Shown here in pieces: positions 13,878 to 27,800 of a DNA stretch of 64,000 nucleotides. The notes below the pieces were generated by a model. The model was not told where the DNA came from. It saw nothing but the letters and a program-made list of their open reading frames with translations, and did no database searches. The position numbers and the translations under genes are program-made. Source of the DNA: Vespula vulgaris (taxonomy: Eukaryota > Arthropoda > Insecta > Hymenoptera > Vespidae); the NCBI RefSeq assembly GCF_905475345.1, contig NC_066588.1, positions 7,990,001 to 8,054,000 of the forward strand. Direction: 5' to 3'. The first letter of the stretch is position 1. Every line of letters begins with the position of its first letter.

Positions 13878-13925
13878 CCCCCCTCCCCTCCCCTCCCCTC
13901 TCCTCTCCTGTCTTCCCTTCCCTTC
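13878..13925 (-). other. G-quadruplex-prone tract on the minus strand
   Basis: The plus strand has a C6 run followed by repeats of TCCCC. The minus strand therefore has GGGGAGGGGAGGGGAGGGGG, four long G-runs with one-base loops, inside an otherwise AT-rich region. The continuing pyrimidine tract (TCCTCTCCTGTCTTCCC) could also favour triplex structure. Confidence 0.6.
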
Positions 13926-14008
13926 AATTCTAAAAACGATTTACGATATAGAACGATATATCTTGTAACGGAACGTCTCGTCTCGTTTACATGTGTTTAT
14001 ACGTTCTA

Positions 14009-14112
14009 CAAAAGTGATTAGAAATATGAATGATTTAAATGGTCATGAGTTATAATAAAAAGTGATTACAGATATGAATGATTTAAATGATCACGAATTA
14101 TAATAAAAAGAA
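14009..14112. repeat. Tandem duplication, 52-nt unit
   Basis: AAAAGTGATTA(G/C)A(A/G)ATATGAATGATTTAAATG and the following TTATAATAAAA are repeated twice head to tail. Confidence 0.8.
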
Positions 14113-14954
14113 AAGAGAGAAGAGAAAATTATATTGATAACAATAATTATCATAATAATTACAGAAGTAAAGTGAAATGAAATAAATAGAAAGCAAAGAA
14201 GCAAAAAAAAAAAAAAAATAAAAGAAAAGAAAAGAGAGAGAAGAAAAATAAAAACGAAGATAAACAATTAATTCCGAAAAGTAAAAGATACGGAATATTA
14301 AAACGTTAGACAGCTCGATATATTTCATTTCAATTAGATAATGATCTATATTTAATCAAATTTGTACTTGATATAAATTCATTTGTACTTAGTTAATCTA
14401 AACTTAGTCGGTAGTACTTGATTAGAATTTTCTGTGATTTTATATATATCGGAATCTTTTATATTATTCCAAAAGTCATTTCTCAAGGTGTACCCACGTA
14501 ACGTAACATAATGTAACGGAACGTGAGTCATGTATACATTAGGAAAATTCTACGCAAAATATGCTCTCATGAAAATTTCAATATTTATCGATCGATCGTA
14601 AGAATGAGAGAGAGGAAAAAAAAAGAAAACAAGGGAAAAAAGAAACAATATGTGCAATCAAAAACTCGTTCCTCGAATAGAAATGTTTTAGACGAGATTT
14701 TACGATTCCCACGCGGCCAAACTTGATCTTCTCTATCTCTCTCTTCCTCTCTGTCTCTCTCTCTCTTTCTCTCTTGTTCGCGTTGAGCAAAGTCACCGAC
14801 TCGAATTTGGCAGAACGACAAACTGTGCCGTTTCTCTGTGATTGGCCGATTCAACGGCCGCATCAAGTTCAAACTTCGTGCCACCGCGACTGCCTCTCTC
14901 GTAGAGCTAATTTCGTAACGAATTACGTACTTACTACGACACAATCATCGTGTA

Positions 14955-14986
<32 letters not shown>

Positions 14987-15425
14987 ACACACAAATACAC
15001 ACTCTGTCTCTCTCTCTCTCTTTTTCTCTCTAACGCTCTATGTACATACTCCCAATCCGTGCACGCCGCTTTTACGAATTCTAATTCGCGATTATCAAAC
15101 ATCGCATCGCGCGTGATCGACCGTCTCTTAATAAATAAATTTCCCAGCTCGTAACGTTTCAAACTATCGATTCGAAAGATCGAAGATTTCTTGCTTATGG
15201 TAAAATAAATTTATCGGATTATAAGAAGCGACAAAAACAGACCGTGACGAATCGATCGAACAGGAGATCGAAGAAGACACCGGGCGATACGTCGGCCTAT
15301 TCTTTTCATATTTTTAATCGTTGATTTGTCATTGATACTTACGACTCTTTTCGTCTCTTCTTTACTTTTTTTTTCTTTCCTTTTTTTCTATTCCACAGTC
15401 AAAACGAACGTCACTCACGTGTGTC

Positions 15426-15432
<7 letters not shown>

Positions 15433-15482
<50 letters not shown>
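15433..15482. repeat. (AT)25 microsatellite
   Basis: Perfect alternating AT. A second AT run lies at 15686-15720. Confidence 0.95.
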
Positions 15483-15488
<6 letters not shown>

Positions 15489-15681
15489 AACACAAAAACA
15501 CAGCAAATCACAATCGACGAATCCCGACGATGTATCGATCTCTTCGTCGATAATAAAAAAAAACTTGCTTCCCTTTCCTTTTCAACCCTCCCCCCCACCC
15601 CGGTTATTATTATTTTTTTTTTAATTTCAAAAACAAAAAACGGCAAAAATAGTTTTTTGAACGATCGATTTTTTACTTTTA

Positions 15682-15722
<41 letters not shown>

Positions 15723-16123
15723 CTTTTCTTTCCCGAACTTGACGTCAAATTTGTATTCGTATTTTGTCTACGCGCATGCGAGAATATCAGCAGAAGGGGA
15801 ATATACAGGGAAGCCACACCGTCAAGAAAATATTACGAAAAGAAACGACGTTCACGCTAGGTACCGACCGAGTGAGAGACTGACTAGAGCCGCGACTCGC
15901 CGCTCGGTTTTATACGACTGACTGGTTTCTTCCCCCCCATTCGCACACGTTGCGTACGTACGCACTCAAGGAGGTAACGTCGTGTATACCTGCCTAAAGT
16001 CGAGTTTACATTCGACTCCACGAGACATTCGCGCTTCTCGAATTCTGTTTCTTTCTCTTTCTCTTTCTTTCTCTCTCTTTCTCTCTGTCTCTCTCTGTCT
16101 CTCTATCATTTTCTGTGGTTCTG

Positions 16124-16155
<32 letters not shown>

Positions 16156-16397
16156 TCGAGATCAGCATCGCGATTTTTTTCATACGCATACAACGACCAC
16201 GATACAATTTCAAAGCGTCTGCGAATTTTCTATTTTTCTTTTTCTCTTTGTTACTTCTTTTTTTTCTTTTCCTTTTCTATTTTTTTTTTTTTAATTTTTG
16301 TCTTTTGCTTTTCTCGTTTCTCCTTTGACTTTTATTTTTTCCTTTGTCTTTATTTATTTATTTTTCTCTTTTTATTTTTTTATGTTTTTCTTTTTTT

Positions 16398-16409
16398 CTT
16401 CTTCTTCTT

Positions 16410-16439
<30 letters not shown>
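16398..16439. repeat. (CTT)n trinucleotide repeat
   Basis: About 14 CTT units at the end of a long T-rich tract. Confidence 0.95.
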
Positions 16440-16440
<1 letters not shown>

Positions 16441-16953
16441 AACTCGACCGACTCGTTCTCAAACTCGAATCCACATAATCGCGAGTTATGTTATCTCTCG
16501 TTCTTCCGAAAATATCTCGATCTTTGCATTCTTTTCTTCCTTTTCGTTTGTTCGCCTTTTTTTTGTTTTTTTCTTTTTTTTCTGTTTTCTTTCCTTTCTT
16601 CTGTTCCCTTTTTCTCTTTACAAAATGGATCCTCGAAGAAACGGAAAGCCGGGCTAGAGTTCGTTCGTGTAGAGAAAGTGTGGTTTAATAGAGATGGACG
16701 ATCATTTAAAATTCCTTCGAATTCATTCGATCTTCGGATAAAATCGTAGTAAATTTAACAAATAACTAGTAACCACGAACTTTTAATTTTGCGAGAATAA
16801 TACAATAATTCTACGAGATTCATATATCAAAATATAAATATCGAAATTATCATAATTTCCTTATACTTTCAATCACTTTTCAGTTTTATAGAAACGTGCG
16901 TGCAAAAAAGAAGAAATTTTATAAAGAAAAAAAAAAGAGAGATAGAGATAGAT

Positions 16954-16992
<39 letters not shown>

Positions 16993-18194
16993 AAGAAAAG
17001 AAGCGAGAGAAGAGAAAAAAAAAACGCTATATAATATATCGGAAAGAAAAAAAAGGAAAAAAGAAAAAAAGAAAAAGAAAAAGGAAAGAAATGATGTTCA
17101 TTCGAATGATACTTATTCGCGTGGCGAGAACAAATGCGATTGAATCAACGGTGTCTGATCGTGGCAGCTTTTTCTACTTGGTGCACGTTAGGGAGTTTGG
17201 AAAGACCGACGCATTCTGCACCGTGCTATGACCAGCATAACGCGAGAAACGTGACGAGCGTGTCGAACATCGTTTGATCGATAGGCACACGACGGTCGGC
17301 TTTTAAAAGGGGGAAAGGAAAAGAAAGATAGAAAGAGAAAGAGAAAGAGAAAGAGAAAGAGAAAGAGAAAGACAGAATGAGAATGAGAAAGAGAAAGAGA
17401 GATAGAGATAGAAATAGAGTATTTGAAAAGGTAAGAAGACTCTGGCAAATTTCCTCGATGTCAAACTGGAAACGTAGCCTTACGGGACGTGACACGTGAG
17501 TCATCTCTACGTTCGCTATCAGGTAGGCGAAGCTTGCCGACCCTGACTATACTCGCTACTTTTATTTCTGTCCTTCACCGAGAGAAAGAGAGAGAGAGAG
17601 AGAGAGATAAAGATAGAGAGATAGAGAGATAGAGAATAAGAGAACTTTAACGCGTATCATTACGATGAGAATTTGACAGGTTTGACGAAGCCTCCATTAG
17701 ATCCCACCGATTCTCTTTATCGCTATCGCCATTGAAATGTTCTATGGAACAGGATATTAATCTCAATTGTTCCCTTTTTCCCCGGTTTTTCTTTTTTCTT
17801 TTTCTTTTTTTTTCTCTTCATTCGTTTTCTCTTCTTTTTCTTTTTTTTTCTTTTCTTTTCTTTTCTTTTCTCTTTTCTTTTCTTTTCTTCTTTTCCCGTC
17901 GATATATATGTCCCTCCACAAAGAGAATTTTTATTCATATTCTTTCGACACTTTTTTGTCAGAGAATTTTTAAAACGTCGTCATCGTCGAGCTGATGAAT
18001 AATCAACTCGGTGACGTTAAAAAATGACGTATAAATGATTAGTAACAGGTGGGATATCTTGGTAGATTGTTTCTCTTTTTTTTTTCTTTTTTATTTCTTT
18101 TCCTTCTCTTTCTTCTTCTTTTTTTTTTTTTTTTTTTTTTTTTTAAGTCACAGTTTTATCACAAAATATTGACTCTCATCGTCGTACCTGTAAG

Positions 18195-18770
18195 AGCGTA
18201 TAAATGACTTCTACATAATTTAAATTCACTCGTTATTATTCTCGTATCGCGTCCTTTCGATCCTGTTCTCTATACGATCTTATCCTGATTCACCTAGAAA
18301 AGATATGATATCACGAGAACTCAAGACCTGTTCGATTTATAAAACGACATTTGCATAGTTCAAAATCACTCGATACGATTCTTGCATCCTATCTCAGCTT
18401 GTTCATCTTACTCCCTTTATATCTTGGACGACGTAGAGAATAATAAAAAAGAAAAAAAAAACAAAAGCAGAAAAGAAAAAGGAAAGGAAAAAAATGAAGA
18501 GAAAAAATCAAGAAGTAGAAAAAGAAGTGGGAGAGGAACAAGTAAAAAAGGAAAAAAAAACGGAAGAAGAAAGAAAGGGAAAAAAAAAAGAGAGAGAAAT
18601 TCATATTATACGAGAACAAAAGAGTCGCTCAATAAATAGACGGCATTTGCATACTTAAAATTTGCTCGATACTTTTTCCTTTCGTCCTTTTGAACATCTC
18701 GTCTTTATTATCTCGATCTTATCCTCTTTACTTTGCTAGGCCGACTGGAAAAGATCACATCGTGTATTAT
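18195..18770. repeat. Old diverged repeat units
   Basis: Three related segments near 18205, 18345 and 18640 share the pattern GACATTTGCATA-TTCAAAATCACTCGATAC in decayed form, followed by related 'cgtcctttcgatc ... tcttatcct ... aaaagat' stretches. A purine-rich insertion (18440-18600) separates the last two. Confidence 0.45.
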
Positions 18771-19545
18771 CAATAGAAGATCCAAGACCAGAAATCTATA
18801 TCCTAGTCTCGACAAAGACAGATCCTGGCAATAGATCCTTGGCAGGACTCTTCCACTACGAACGACGAAGTACCAGTCGTAAAATAACGCGCGTCAGAAC
18901 CCTCCAAAGGCTCTCAGTTTACTCACGGAAAATTGTCTTGGCGTGCACCAAGAAGAGAGTACTTACTATATATATATATATGTATATATATCTATATGTA
19001 TATTTTTGCACATATTTCAACAAATGAGAGAGAAAGAGAGAGAGAGAGAGAGAGACGATCGTCTTTGAAAAAGGGTTGAAAGCTAAGGGGATGAATAGAA
19101 GCGTTGCGTACGCAGATAGACGTCGATTTTCTACGAATCTCTTCCTTCAATTCTCTTCCTTCTCGTCATCCAATTTATTACTCGTTTTCGAGAAACGAAA
19201 TGTTAGAAAGAAAAACGAAAAAAGAAGAAAAGAGATCGAAGAAAATCACGAAGATTCCAACTCGGTAACTCGGTTTCATCGGACTTGTTACTTCCTTTTC
19301 GAATTTTCACGTATTTCTTATATACAAGGTCGCATTAGTCGAGATATTTCCTTGTTTCTCGACTTCTTTTTTTTTATTATTATCCGTAATAATAATGATG
19401 ATAATAATGATACGTATTTATATTATATAAGTAGATATTTTTAAAATGGTGGAATATTTTGGCTGGTGAAATAACGATGATCCGGATGCATGCGAATATT
19501 CGTTTTGCATTCCCAAAAGCGATGAAGGTTTATATGTATACGTTT

Positions 19546-19577
<32 letters not shown>

Positions 19578-21112
19578 TGTATACCCTTTATATATGTATA
19601 GCTATAACGCAACTCCAGGGCGTATTACGCGACGAAGCGTAACGTGTTATGCGATAGGAGGAAGCCGTCGTAGGCGCCACTGTCGTCTCGGGTTATTACT
19701 GCGAGAGCAAGTCTCGTATTTCGCAAAGCTCCCGTAGAGTTGGATTAATGAATCTACCAGCTCGAGATCCCGTAGACAATCATCCTTGCTCCTCGTTCTG
19801 GATCCCTTAACATTGCATAAACGCTACCCGTTAGTTCAAGCTTCTCAACGATCGATCCCCCTTTGACTACTACTTTAATAATATTCAAACGAAACGATTA
19901 GTATTAGACTGGTATAGACGAAACTACGACGTTAATGTATCTACGTATGTAAGTAAATGTTTCTATTAATTCGTAATAAAAGTATTTAATTATATGTTAA
20001 TTATTAAATAAGCAAATTCGAAACATTCCTTTTATCGTTATCGTTATCTTTCGCATTCCTAATTTTCGCTGATTCGATTTGTTCGCCTTCGTAGAATCAG
20101 CTTTATCGTTTTAGCAATATGAAACTTATGGAATTTGTATTCTTTTTTATTTGTTTTTTAGATCACTCTCGAGAGTTTTTCATCGTTCTCTTTGTACAAA
20201 TAAATTACAATTTCGTCCAGCGATGTTGTTCCTTGCTTTCGAAAATTACTTTCCTGTTACTGTTGTAAACAGAAAATTACAGAAACTTTTGATATCTGAA
20301 ATATGTATTTAGAATAGTCACGTGTGTCAGACGCGTGTCACAAACTTAGGTCTATTATCGTCCAAGCATAAAATTGCGGAATCTCAGTGCATTATAATCA
20401 ACGAAACGTTTATTTGCAAGTGTAATTTCGTTGGATTTATTCATTCGTACGGTTACCTGTTTGAAAGCACGAGTTTTATTTCTATTCACGGGCGAAATTG
20501 CAGAAATTTTCTTTCGCCGTAAAAGGAGAATTTTTTAGATCATTTAACGAAGAAACACGCGTGTCTTTTAAGTACTTTTAACTCGAGACTATATTATCTA
20601 TGTTCAATGTATACAAAAGGAATGCATCCAGTCAAACTTAGATGCGTTATTCGTCCATATTCATCGATCTTCTATTTATATCTGGTTTCGCTCTCTCTCT
20701 CTTTCTCTCACACACACACACACACACATTTATCGTATATGTCGAGCAAAAAGACCGACTTTCTATGTTAATCGTTTTCGCGTGGTACGTCTTTGAAGAG
20801 AAAAAAAAAAGTCATTCGCTTGGTCATGGTTACGTAAGAGTCAACGTTCACGAAATCGATGATAAATAATCGCAACGCGTTTATTGAGGCGACAATACGC
20901 GTTCTTTCTTCTTTTCAATGACGTTTAGAAAGCGATGCGTGTCTTAAAAGGAGATGCCTAAAGCGTAAGCCCTGTCTGACCGCGAATAACCACCTACTAC
21001 TTGTACTCCGTATGTATGGACATTCAAATTTCTATTTCCTCGGAAATACGTGCGCGGAAGAATGACGTAGCTTCTCTTTTTTTTCGAAACGAGAGAGAAA
21101 GGAAGACATAAC

Positions 21113-21114
<2 letters not shown>

Positions 21115-21182
<68 letters not shown>
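21115..21182. repeat. (GA)n microsatellite
   Basis: Uninterrupted GA dinucleotides, continuing as an imperfect GA-rich tract to about 21272, where the three-copy tandem repeat starts. Confidence 0.95.
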
Positions 21183-21185
<3 letters not shown>

Positions 21186-21192
21186 AGAAGAA

Positions 21193-21234
<42 letters not shown>

Positions 21235-21272
21235 ATAAAGAAGAAAGAGAGACAGAGAGAGAGGGAGAGAGA

Positions 21273-21404
21273 GATACATCGATTTTAATAAAAATAATTT
21301 GCGAATTGAATTACAATTTTTACATTACCGTTTTCATTAAAAATTTCTTTCTGAATTACAATAAAATCTTTTATTACAATTTGGATTAAGAGAAAGACAG
21401 ACAC

Positions 21405-21449
<45 letters not shown>

Positions 21450-21770
21450 TACATCGATTTTAATAAAAATAATTTGCGAATTAAATTACAATTTTTACAT
21501 TACCGTTTTCATTGAAAATTTCTTTCTGAATTAAAAAAAAAAAAATCTTTTATTACAATTTGGATTAAGAGTAAGAGAAAGATAGACAGAGAAAGAAAGA
21601 GATACATCGATTTTAATAAAAATAATTTGCGAATTAAATTACAATTTTTACATTACCGTTTTCATTGAAAATTTCTTTCTGAATGAAAAGAAAAAAAAAT
21701 CTTTTATTGCAATTTGGATTAAGAGTAAGAGAAAAAGAGAAAGACAGACAGAGAAAGAGAGAAAAAATTT
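21273..21770. repeat. Three-copy tandem repeat with embedded microsatellites
   Basis: GATACATCGATTTTAATAAA starts units at 21273, 21448 and 21601. Each continues through a shared AATTTGCGAATT ... TTACATTACCGTTTTCATT ... AATTTGGATTAAGAG body and ends in a GA-rich tail of varying length. The tails explain the spacing change from 175 to 153 nt. Confidence 0.9.
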
Positions 21771-22411
21771 CGTATCTTTGATTTTACTAAAAAATTAAAT
21801 AATTGGATAAGTACGATAAAACGAAGTTCTCTATTTTTATTTTATATCTACTCCCCCTCTCTTTCTCTCTCTCTTTCTCTCTCTTTCTCTCTCCTTCTCT
21901 TTCTCTCTTTCTATCGATCTGTTTATGCAGACAGTCTGGATATAATTCAGAATTAAAGGTCGGTTAGAGCAAAGTACGAGACGTTGTTTCGACTAAGTCA
22001 TCTTGAGCCATACCTTCCGTTCGAGAAACAAAGGCCTTCTTTATGAACGCCATTTTCTCTCTTGTACTTAGACGCATAAGTACATACACGTACTTAGATC
22101 GATACGTTACGCCGTATGTACTCTCTCTTACGCGTAAAATACACGTGCTAAGGACATGTATGGTGCCTACATATATCGATTTAACTCGAAGATCTTAAAC
22201 GAGTCGACGATGCGTGTAAAAGGAAGAAGAAAGGAAGGAGAAAGAGAAAAAGGAAAAGAACGAGAAAAAGAAGAAGAAAAAATATTCAAAATTTATGAAC
22301 CCGCTTAAAGGATTCATCGAAAATTTACTTATATTTCTCTTTCATACTTGTGCCGTACTAAAAATAAATTTACGCGACGATTTTTTAACATGATCTACAA
22401 TATATACATAT

Positions 22412-22413
22412 AT

Positions 22414-22460
<47 letters not shown>

Positions 22461-22461
22461 T
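22412..22461. repeat. (TTTA)12 tetranucleotide repeat
   Basis: Perfect ATTT/TTTA units. Confidence 0.95.
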
Positions 22462-23196
22462 GAACTGTTCTTTTTAATCTTGCCTTGAAATCCTCCTACA
22501 AAAGATATACGAAATTAACAAAATAAATTTCGATCGATAAAATAGTAAGTACATGTGTAAAATAGAACATGTGATTCAATCGTTCCTATTATTAATGAAA
22601 TTATGTAAATTCTTTTCATCGTAACATAACTTCAGATAATAATCTTTTTACGATCATATTATGTATTTACATACTTATCCGATATTTTCATTGATAAAGA
22701 ATACGAAATGATTTATTATATATATAAAAATTATCAATCTATTTACACACCCATCCATACGAATGGTATCAATTCCTTTTTATTGATCGTAATTCTCGAA
22801 ATTGTCGATCTCTTTCGAGAAAAATTTCTACGGTTTGAAAATCAAGAAATCATTTTTACCAACTATTCCTCTTTATCTCGTGATTCGTAACAGGCTGCCC
22901 GAGTTAATGAACAAAATCCATGGAAACACGATAAACGACCGACATTTGGCATCGACGTAACTGGCCACTGATTGAGACTTAATTGATTTATTCGTGATTT
23001 GCGCCTAACTGCGTACTGATTAGGCCAAGCTTACACGAGTCCGTGACACGACATGCGAATCGAGTTTCTCGTCATCGATAAATGTTGTCATGATTTGCAA
23101 TTTCTCCTTTTAGATATATGTACATCTACGTAATATATTATATTAATATAACATATTATCTCTATGTATTCCGTTTTCGAAAAGAGAAAAACAGAA

Positions 23197-23230
<34 letters not shown>

Positions 23231-23762
23231 ACGAACAATTAATTAACCACGATTGATTACCTATCGTTCTCCGAACTTTTTTTTTTTTTCATCTCTATCA
23301 TCGACGTACTCGTATGAAATTCCCGAATTCCCCAAAATACGTGTTAATTACGGACAAACGTGAAAAACGAGAATAAACTTTTTTTTTCTCTATTTCCTTT
23401 TTCCTGTTTTTTTTTTCTATTTTTTTTATTTTTTTTTTGTTTTTTTTTTTTTGTATCTTCTTTTTTTTTTGATCTCAAAAAGAACTCGTAAAATTTCCAG
23501 CCCGTCCGAACAATTAAACCGAGATAAATCGGTCGATTTTCGTTTCGAATGTCATTTCGAATTTGCTTCAAAATTCGTCTGCGATTTGTTCTCCTTCTTT
23601 GAAATAAAAATCCGTTAAACCAGACTAAATCATTTTGTAAGAGGGACATTAACATTTCTAGAATTTCGAAATTCTTTGCCTCGAGAATTTTTCATTGACT
23701 CCAACTCTTTTCATTCGAAACATGTATTCAACTCGATATACCTGCCTTCTGTTTTTTTCTCG

Positions 23763-23815
<53 letters not shown>

Positions 23816-24089
23816 TCCTTTTCTTCTTTTTTTCTGCCAGTCTCATTTTTTCCCCTCCTTTTTTCTTCGTCTTTCTTTCTCTTTTATTTATTTTCTCTAT
23901 TGAACCAGGCCGACGGTAAATAAAGTTTCGACGTTTTAGTTGAATTTTAGCTAGCAAGGAGTTTATATATTCCACGTGCACGCGCAATACGCAAATGCGC
24001 ATAGACAGTAAAACGTACATACGCGCGTATTTTGTATGTGTGTGCGCGTATGTATATGCGTGTATGTGTGACTGTAGGTGAGTATGGAT

Positions 24090-24330
24090 AGGTACGAGAG
24101 AGAAGCGTGTTTGAAATTTAAAGCTGCTCGAACGGCGATTCGAAGCGATGCGGTTGCATCGCAGTTCGCGCAAAGGACATTTGCGAATGGGCGTCGATTT
24201 ACAAAGCCGAATCGCGCGGTAAACCGGCAGGCATTTCACTTTGTGATTTCTAAAACCACAATAGGAACACGCGCGTCGAGTGACGAGAGAATGATGTCTC
24301 GTTGGATCGTTCTCGGTTCGTTCGTCACAG
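24090..24330. promoter_or_regulatory. CpG-rich unique island
   Basis: Contains GGTAAACCGGCAGG (Grainyhead-like AAACCGG) and AAAACCACAATAGG (Runt/RUNX-like AACCACA). An 89-codon plus-strand frame crosses it but shows no splice sites or recognisable protein, so I treat it as a possible regulatory element. Confidence 0.25.
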
Positions 24331-24419
24331 GACGATTCTTACGACAATAAAAAATTATCTATCTCTTTCGAACGATGAATCAATTATCAATTTAATTATC
24401 AACAAAAAAGGAGTACAAT

Positions 24420-24835
24420 TTTTACTGAAAAATATTAATCAAAATCGATAGAAATTCGTATTGGATTTTGATACTACGTATCTAACTCCTTTTCATCAAT
24501 AGAAAAAAATTTAATCGACAATTTTCAATAAAAGATACTAATCAAAATCGGTAGAGATTCGTATTCGATTTTGATACTTTATACTCAACCTGAATACTTG
24601 TAATTGATAGAAAAAAATTAAATCTACGATTTTCTGTGAAAAATACTAATCGAAATCGGTAGAGATTCGTATTCGATTTTGATACTACGTACCAAACTTC
24701 TTCTAATTAATAGAAAAAAATTAAATCTACGATTTTTAGTGAAAAATTCTAATCAGAATCAGTAGAGATTCGTATTCGATTTTGATACTTTATACTCAAC
24801 CTGAATACTTGTAATTAATAGAAAAAAATTAAATT
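24420..24835. repeat. Higher-order tandem repeat (about 103/108-nt alternating units)
   Basis: Four units share TAATC(A/G)(A/G)AATC(A/G)(A/G)TAGA(A/G)ATTCGTATT and ATTTTGATACT. Anchors at 24436, 24539, 24647 and 24750 give steps of 103, 108 and 103. Units 2 and 4 share TTTATACTCAACCTGAATAC, while units 1 and 3 share CTACGTA(C/T) and a different tail. A two-unit block of about 211 nt was therefore duplicated, as in satellite evolution. Confidence 0.88.
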
Positions 24836-27800
24836 CCTGAGGAACACAACTAATAGATAAATTGATAGTGACATAGTAATTACTCGTCAAATTTGTTCAA
24901 TGATATTAATTAACATATTAATTTCTTTTAACAAATTTATATAATCTCGGACGAGCGTCGATCAATCTGCCCGCTTGAAAATTCTCTCTTAAATTATCGC
25001 GATCATTATCGTCGTCGTCGTCGCTGTTATTATTATACACAAATGAAAAGATATAATTCTGGGTTATATCATCGAAAATAACGATCTGCTAACAATATTC
25101 TCGTACATGGATAATAACGTTAACAGGAATGGGTCATTGGCGTTAGATAATAATTATATTTATATAATATATAAATCGGTGGTCACCGATAGACAGATAA
25201 TAATTATATTCAATTTAACGATGCCATTAAATGGACGAAGGGATTTCAAGTTTATCCTTTCATCAAAAGGGAATAAACGAACAGATTATTTCGTAAAGTA
25301 TGGAAGGGTAAATCTGTGAATGAAAATCCAAACTCGTAAGACCCTTTCGAATGAGGACGATTAAATGGGAGGAGAAGAAGGAGAAGAAAGATCAGAAGAA
25401 GAAGAAGAAGAAGAAGGAAGAGAAGGGTGAAAGTCATGGTTCGAAATATAGCTACTTTCGCATGAATATTAAACCCTCTTAAAGTCGGTTCTCGTTAAAC
25501 GAATCGTAAGTAGCCGTTTCGGTGAGAAGAATTACGATCTCGGTAATATAACGGCAAAGAATAAGATATTTTCGTTCTTTCATGGTGCCTGTGGTATGGC
25601 TGTACGAAAGGTTGTAGGGTGAGTCCTCCTCTGAAACGACGATTTGGATGGTATTACGCGGTAAGAATACATATCCTTCCCTGTAGTAAGCCGTTTCAAG
25701 CGAAATTCGTGTTTCGACCTCGCATTTTTCTCCGTTACGTGTCCCCGAAACGAATGGACGAAAAGAAAGTAGAGAAGGCGAAAGAAACGACGCCATACGA
25801 AGACGATCTTACACTCGCCGTTACCATAAACATAGTTCTTTTCTCTTCTCTTACTCCATCATGACGTTCTTAGAAAGAAACGGGAGAGAAAACTCTTTTG
25901 GCGTTTATCTTAACAGAAATCATTTCAATTCGAATGTTCTTTTACGAAACATCTATAATAAAATGTTAACGAGAAATTTGTATTATCTGATAAACATCGA
26001 AATCGTTAACAGTCGATTTAACAAATTTTCTTGATTATGAAAAGCTTATGAAAATATTAAAATATCATACTACAAATATATCTATTTTTCTTTTCTTTTG
26101 TGATTTGTAGATACGATACATACAATTCTTTTTTTTTTTTTCGAGATCGTAAAACGTAGACGAGAAATTTTAATAGACACGAAAGTGTCTAATTAATGTC
26201 TTTAATAAATATCAAATTACTAATAATCGTTTGAAATATTTGCTCGATTAGAAAAATCTTATCGAGCTACATTAACATCATAAACGTATATCCACTTTCG
26301 TTTCGTCGTTGTTGTTTCTTTCTTTCCGTACTTCGTTATAATGTCCGCCGTAGAGGAAAGCGAGAAATTAATTCGATATTTCTCTCGCACGAAGTGACGA
26401 CATTAAAAGTGTAAACGTGAAAATTGAATACGCACAATTAAATTCTTTTAAATATCGCACGAGTTAAAACTCAAATTGAAAACTAATTGATTAAACGTTA
26501 TAATTAAATACGACGTATTAAAAGACTATTATTCCTAGCCATAAAAAGATACACGTATGAAAGGTTGCACAGTTCCAGGGCCGTTTACGAAGAACGAGTA
26601 GCATTCTGAGGTAAAAAAGGAGCACGTATTCCTTTGACCCCATAAGGAAAAGTTTCAAGTACCAAGATGGATTCCGTTGAACTTGGTCACGTAAAGTAAG
26701 AAGAGTTTGCCATATGTTCGAGCTTCTTTCCTATTTTTTTCTTTTCTTTTCTTTTCTTTTCCTTTCTTTTCTTTTCTTTTCTTTTCTTTTCTATTCCACT
26801 CCTTTCATTTTCTTCTCCTTCTTCTTTCTCCATTTTTTTTCCTTCTTCTTTTTCTTTTTCTTCCTTGCTCGTATTCTATCGAATACTTCTTCGAAGGTAG
26901 AGGAGACTCATTGATTTCCGCGCTACGTGACAAGCGCTCTCGACCGTGAGCATTTTCAGGATCGCAAGGTGGCTCGCGGAAAAACGGAATGGAGATACGG
27001 ACTCATCCTCTTTCTTTCGCCTCATGTTAAAGCGACGCGCAGAGTGGATTGTCTTGTTTTCCAGCTCGCTAGAAGAACCGATATTTTTCGTTCGTAGAAG
27101 CTCCTCCGAACGATCGATCGCAAATTTTTTTTTCTTTCTTTTTTTCTTTTTTTTTTTCCCCTAAAGGTCTGATAAAAAATAAAGGATCTTCGACAAGGAA
27201 ATTGTTTCGTTTGAATGAGATTCAGATTCAGGGTTACTTAATTCGATTATCTCGAATTTAATTAAATAATAATAATAGTAATAATAATAATAATAATTCA
27301 AGAGTGAAGAGAATTAAGAGTGAAGAGATGTATAAAAGGTTGATAAAAAGAAAATTGTCTTATGTTATTATATATAATATGATTATATAATAATATTACC
27401 AATAAAATTCGTTTTTATTATCGTATCATACGATATTAAAAAACTCAGTGTTACGTGATTACGCAGGTCACAATTACTCAGGTTGTGTTTAACCAAAATT
27501 TTTTAATTTCTTTACCGACACTTCGACGATCAAAATTATACTTCTTAATACTTAAATTACTTAATCTTAAAAAGAAAGAAAGAACAGAGAAAGAGAACAT
27601 GTAATAATTATAATTTCAGACTCTACAACGTTCGTCTGAAAATAATTATAGATAACAAAAATAAATCGACTTGTAGAAAATCGATTAACGTTTTAACGTA
27701 ACTCGACGATGATTGTCTCACACAAATATCAACTCTTTCTTTTTCCTTTTTTTCTTTTAACAATGATTTAACATTCAAATGATTAACATTTCCCACTATA

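Larger units (their letters stand above)
6038..21114. other. Non-coding, microsatellite-dense stretch
   Basis: Unique islands of 100-200 nt (about 7690-7860, 8440-8700, 10020-10170, 11150-11320, 12270-12420, 14790-14960, 17100-17290, 18730-18960, 19590-19870) alternate with GA/CT, TA, poly-T and poly-A tracts. None of the islands gave a splice-bounded frame I trust. Confidence 0.6.

Noticed and set aside
15982..16749. 255-codon plus frame
   Set aside because: Ser/Leu/Phe translation of CT- and T-rich tracts; not a membrane protein.
20322..20522. 66-codon plus frame without simple repeats, three Cys
   Set aside because: No splice sites, no recognisable domain, and the length is within chance for this composition.
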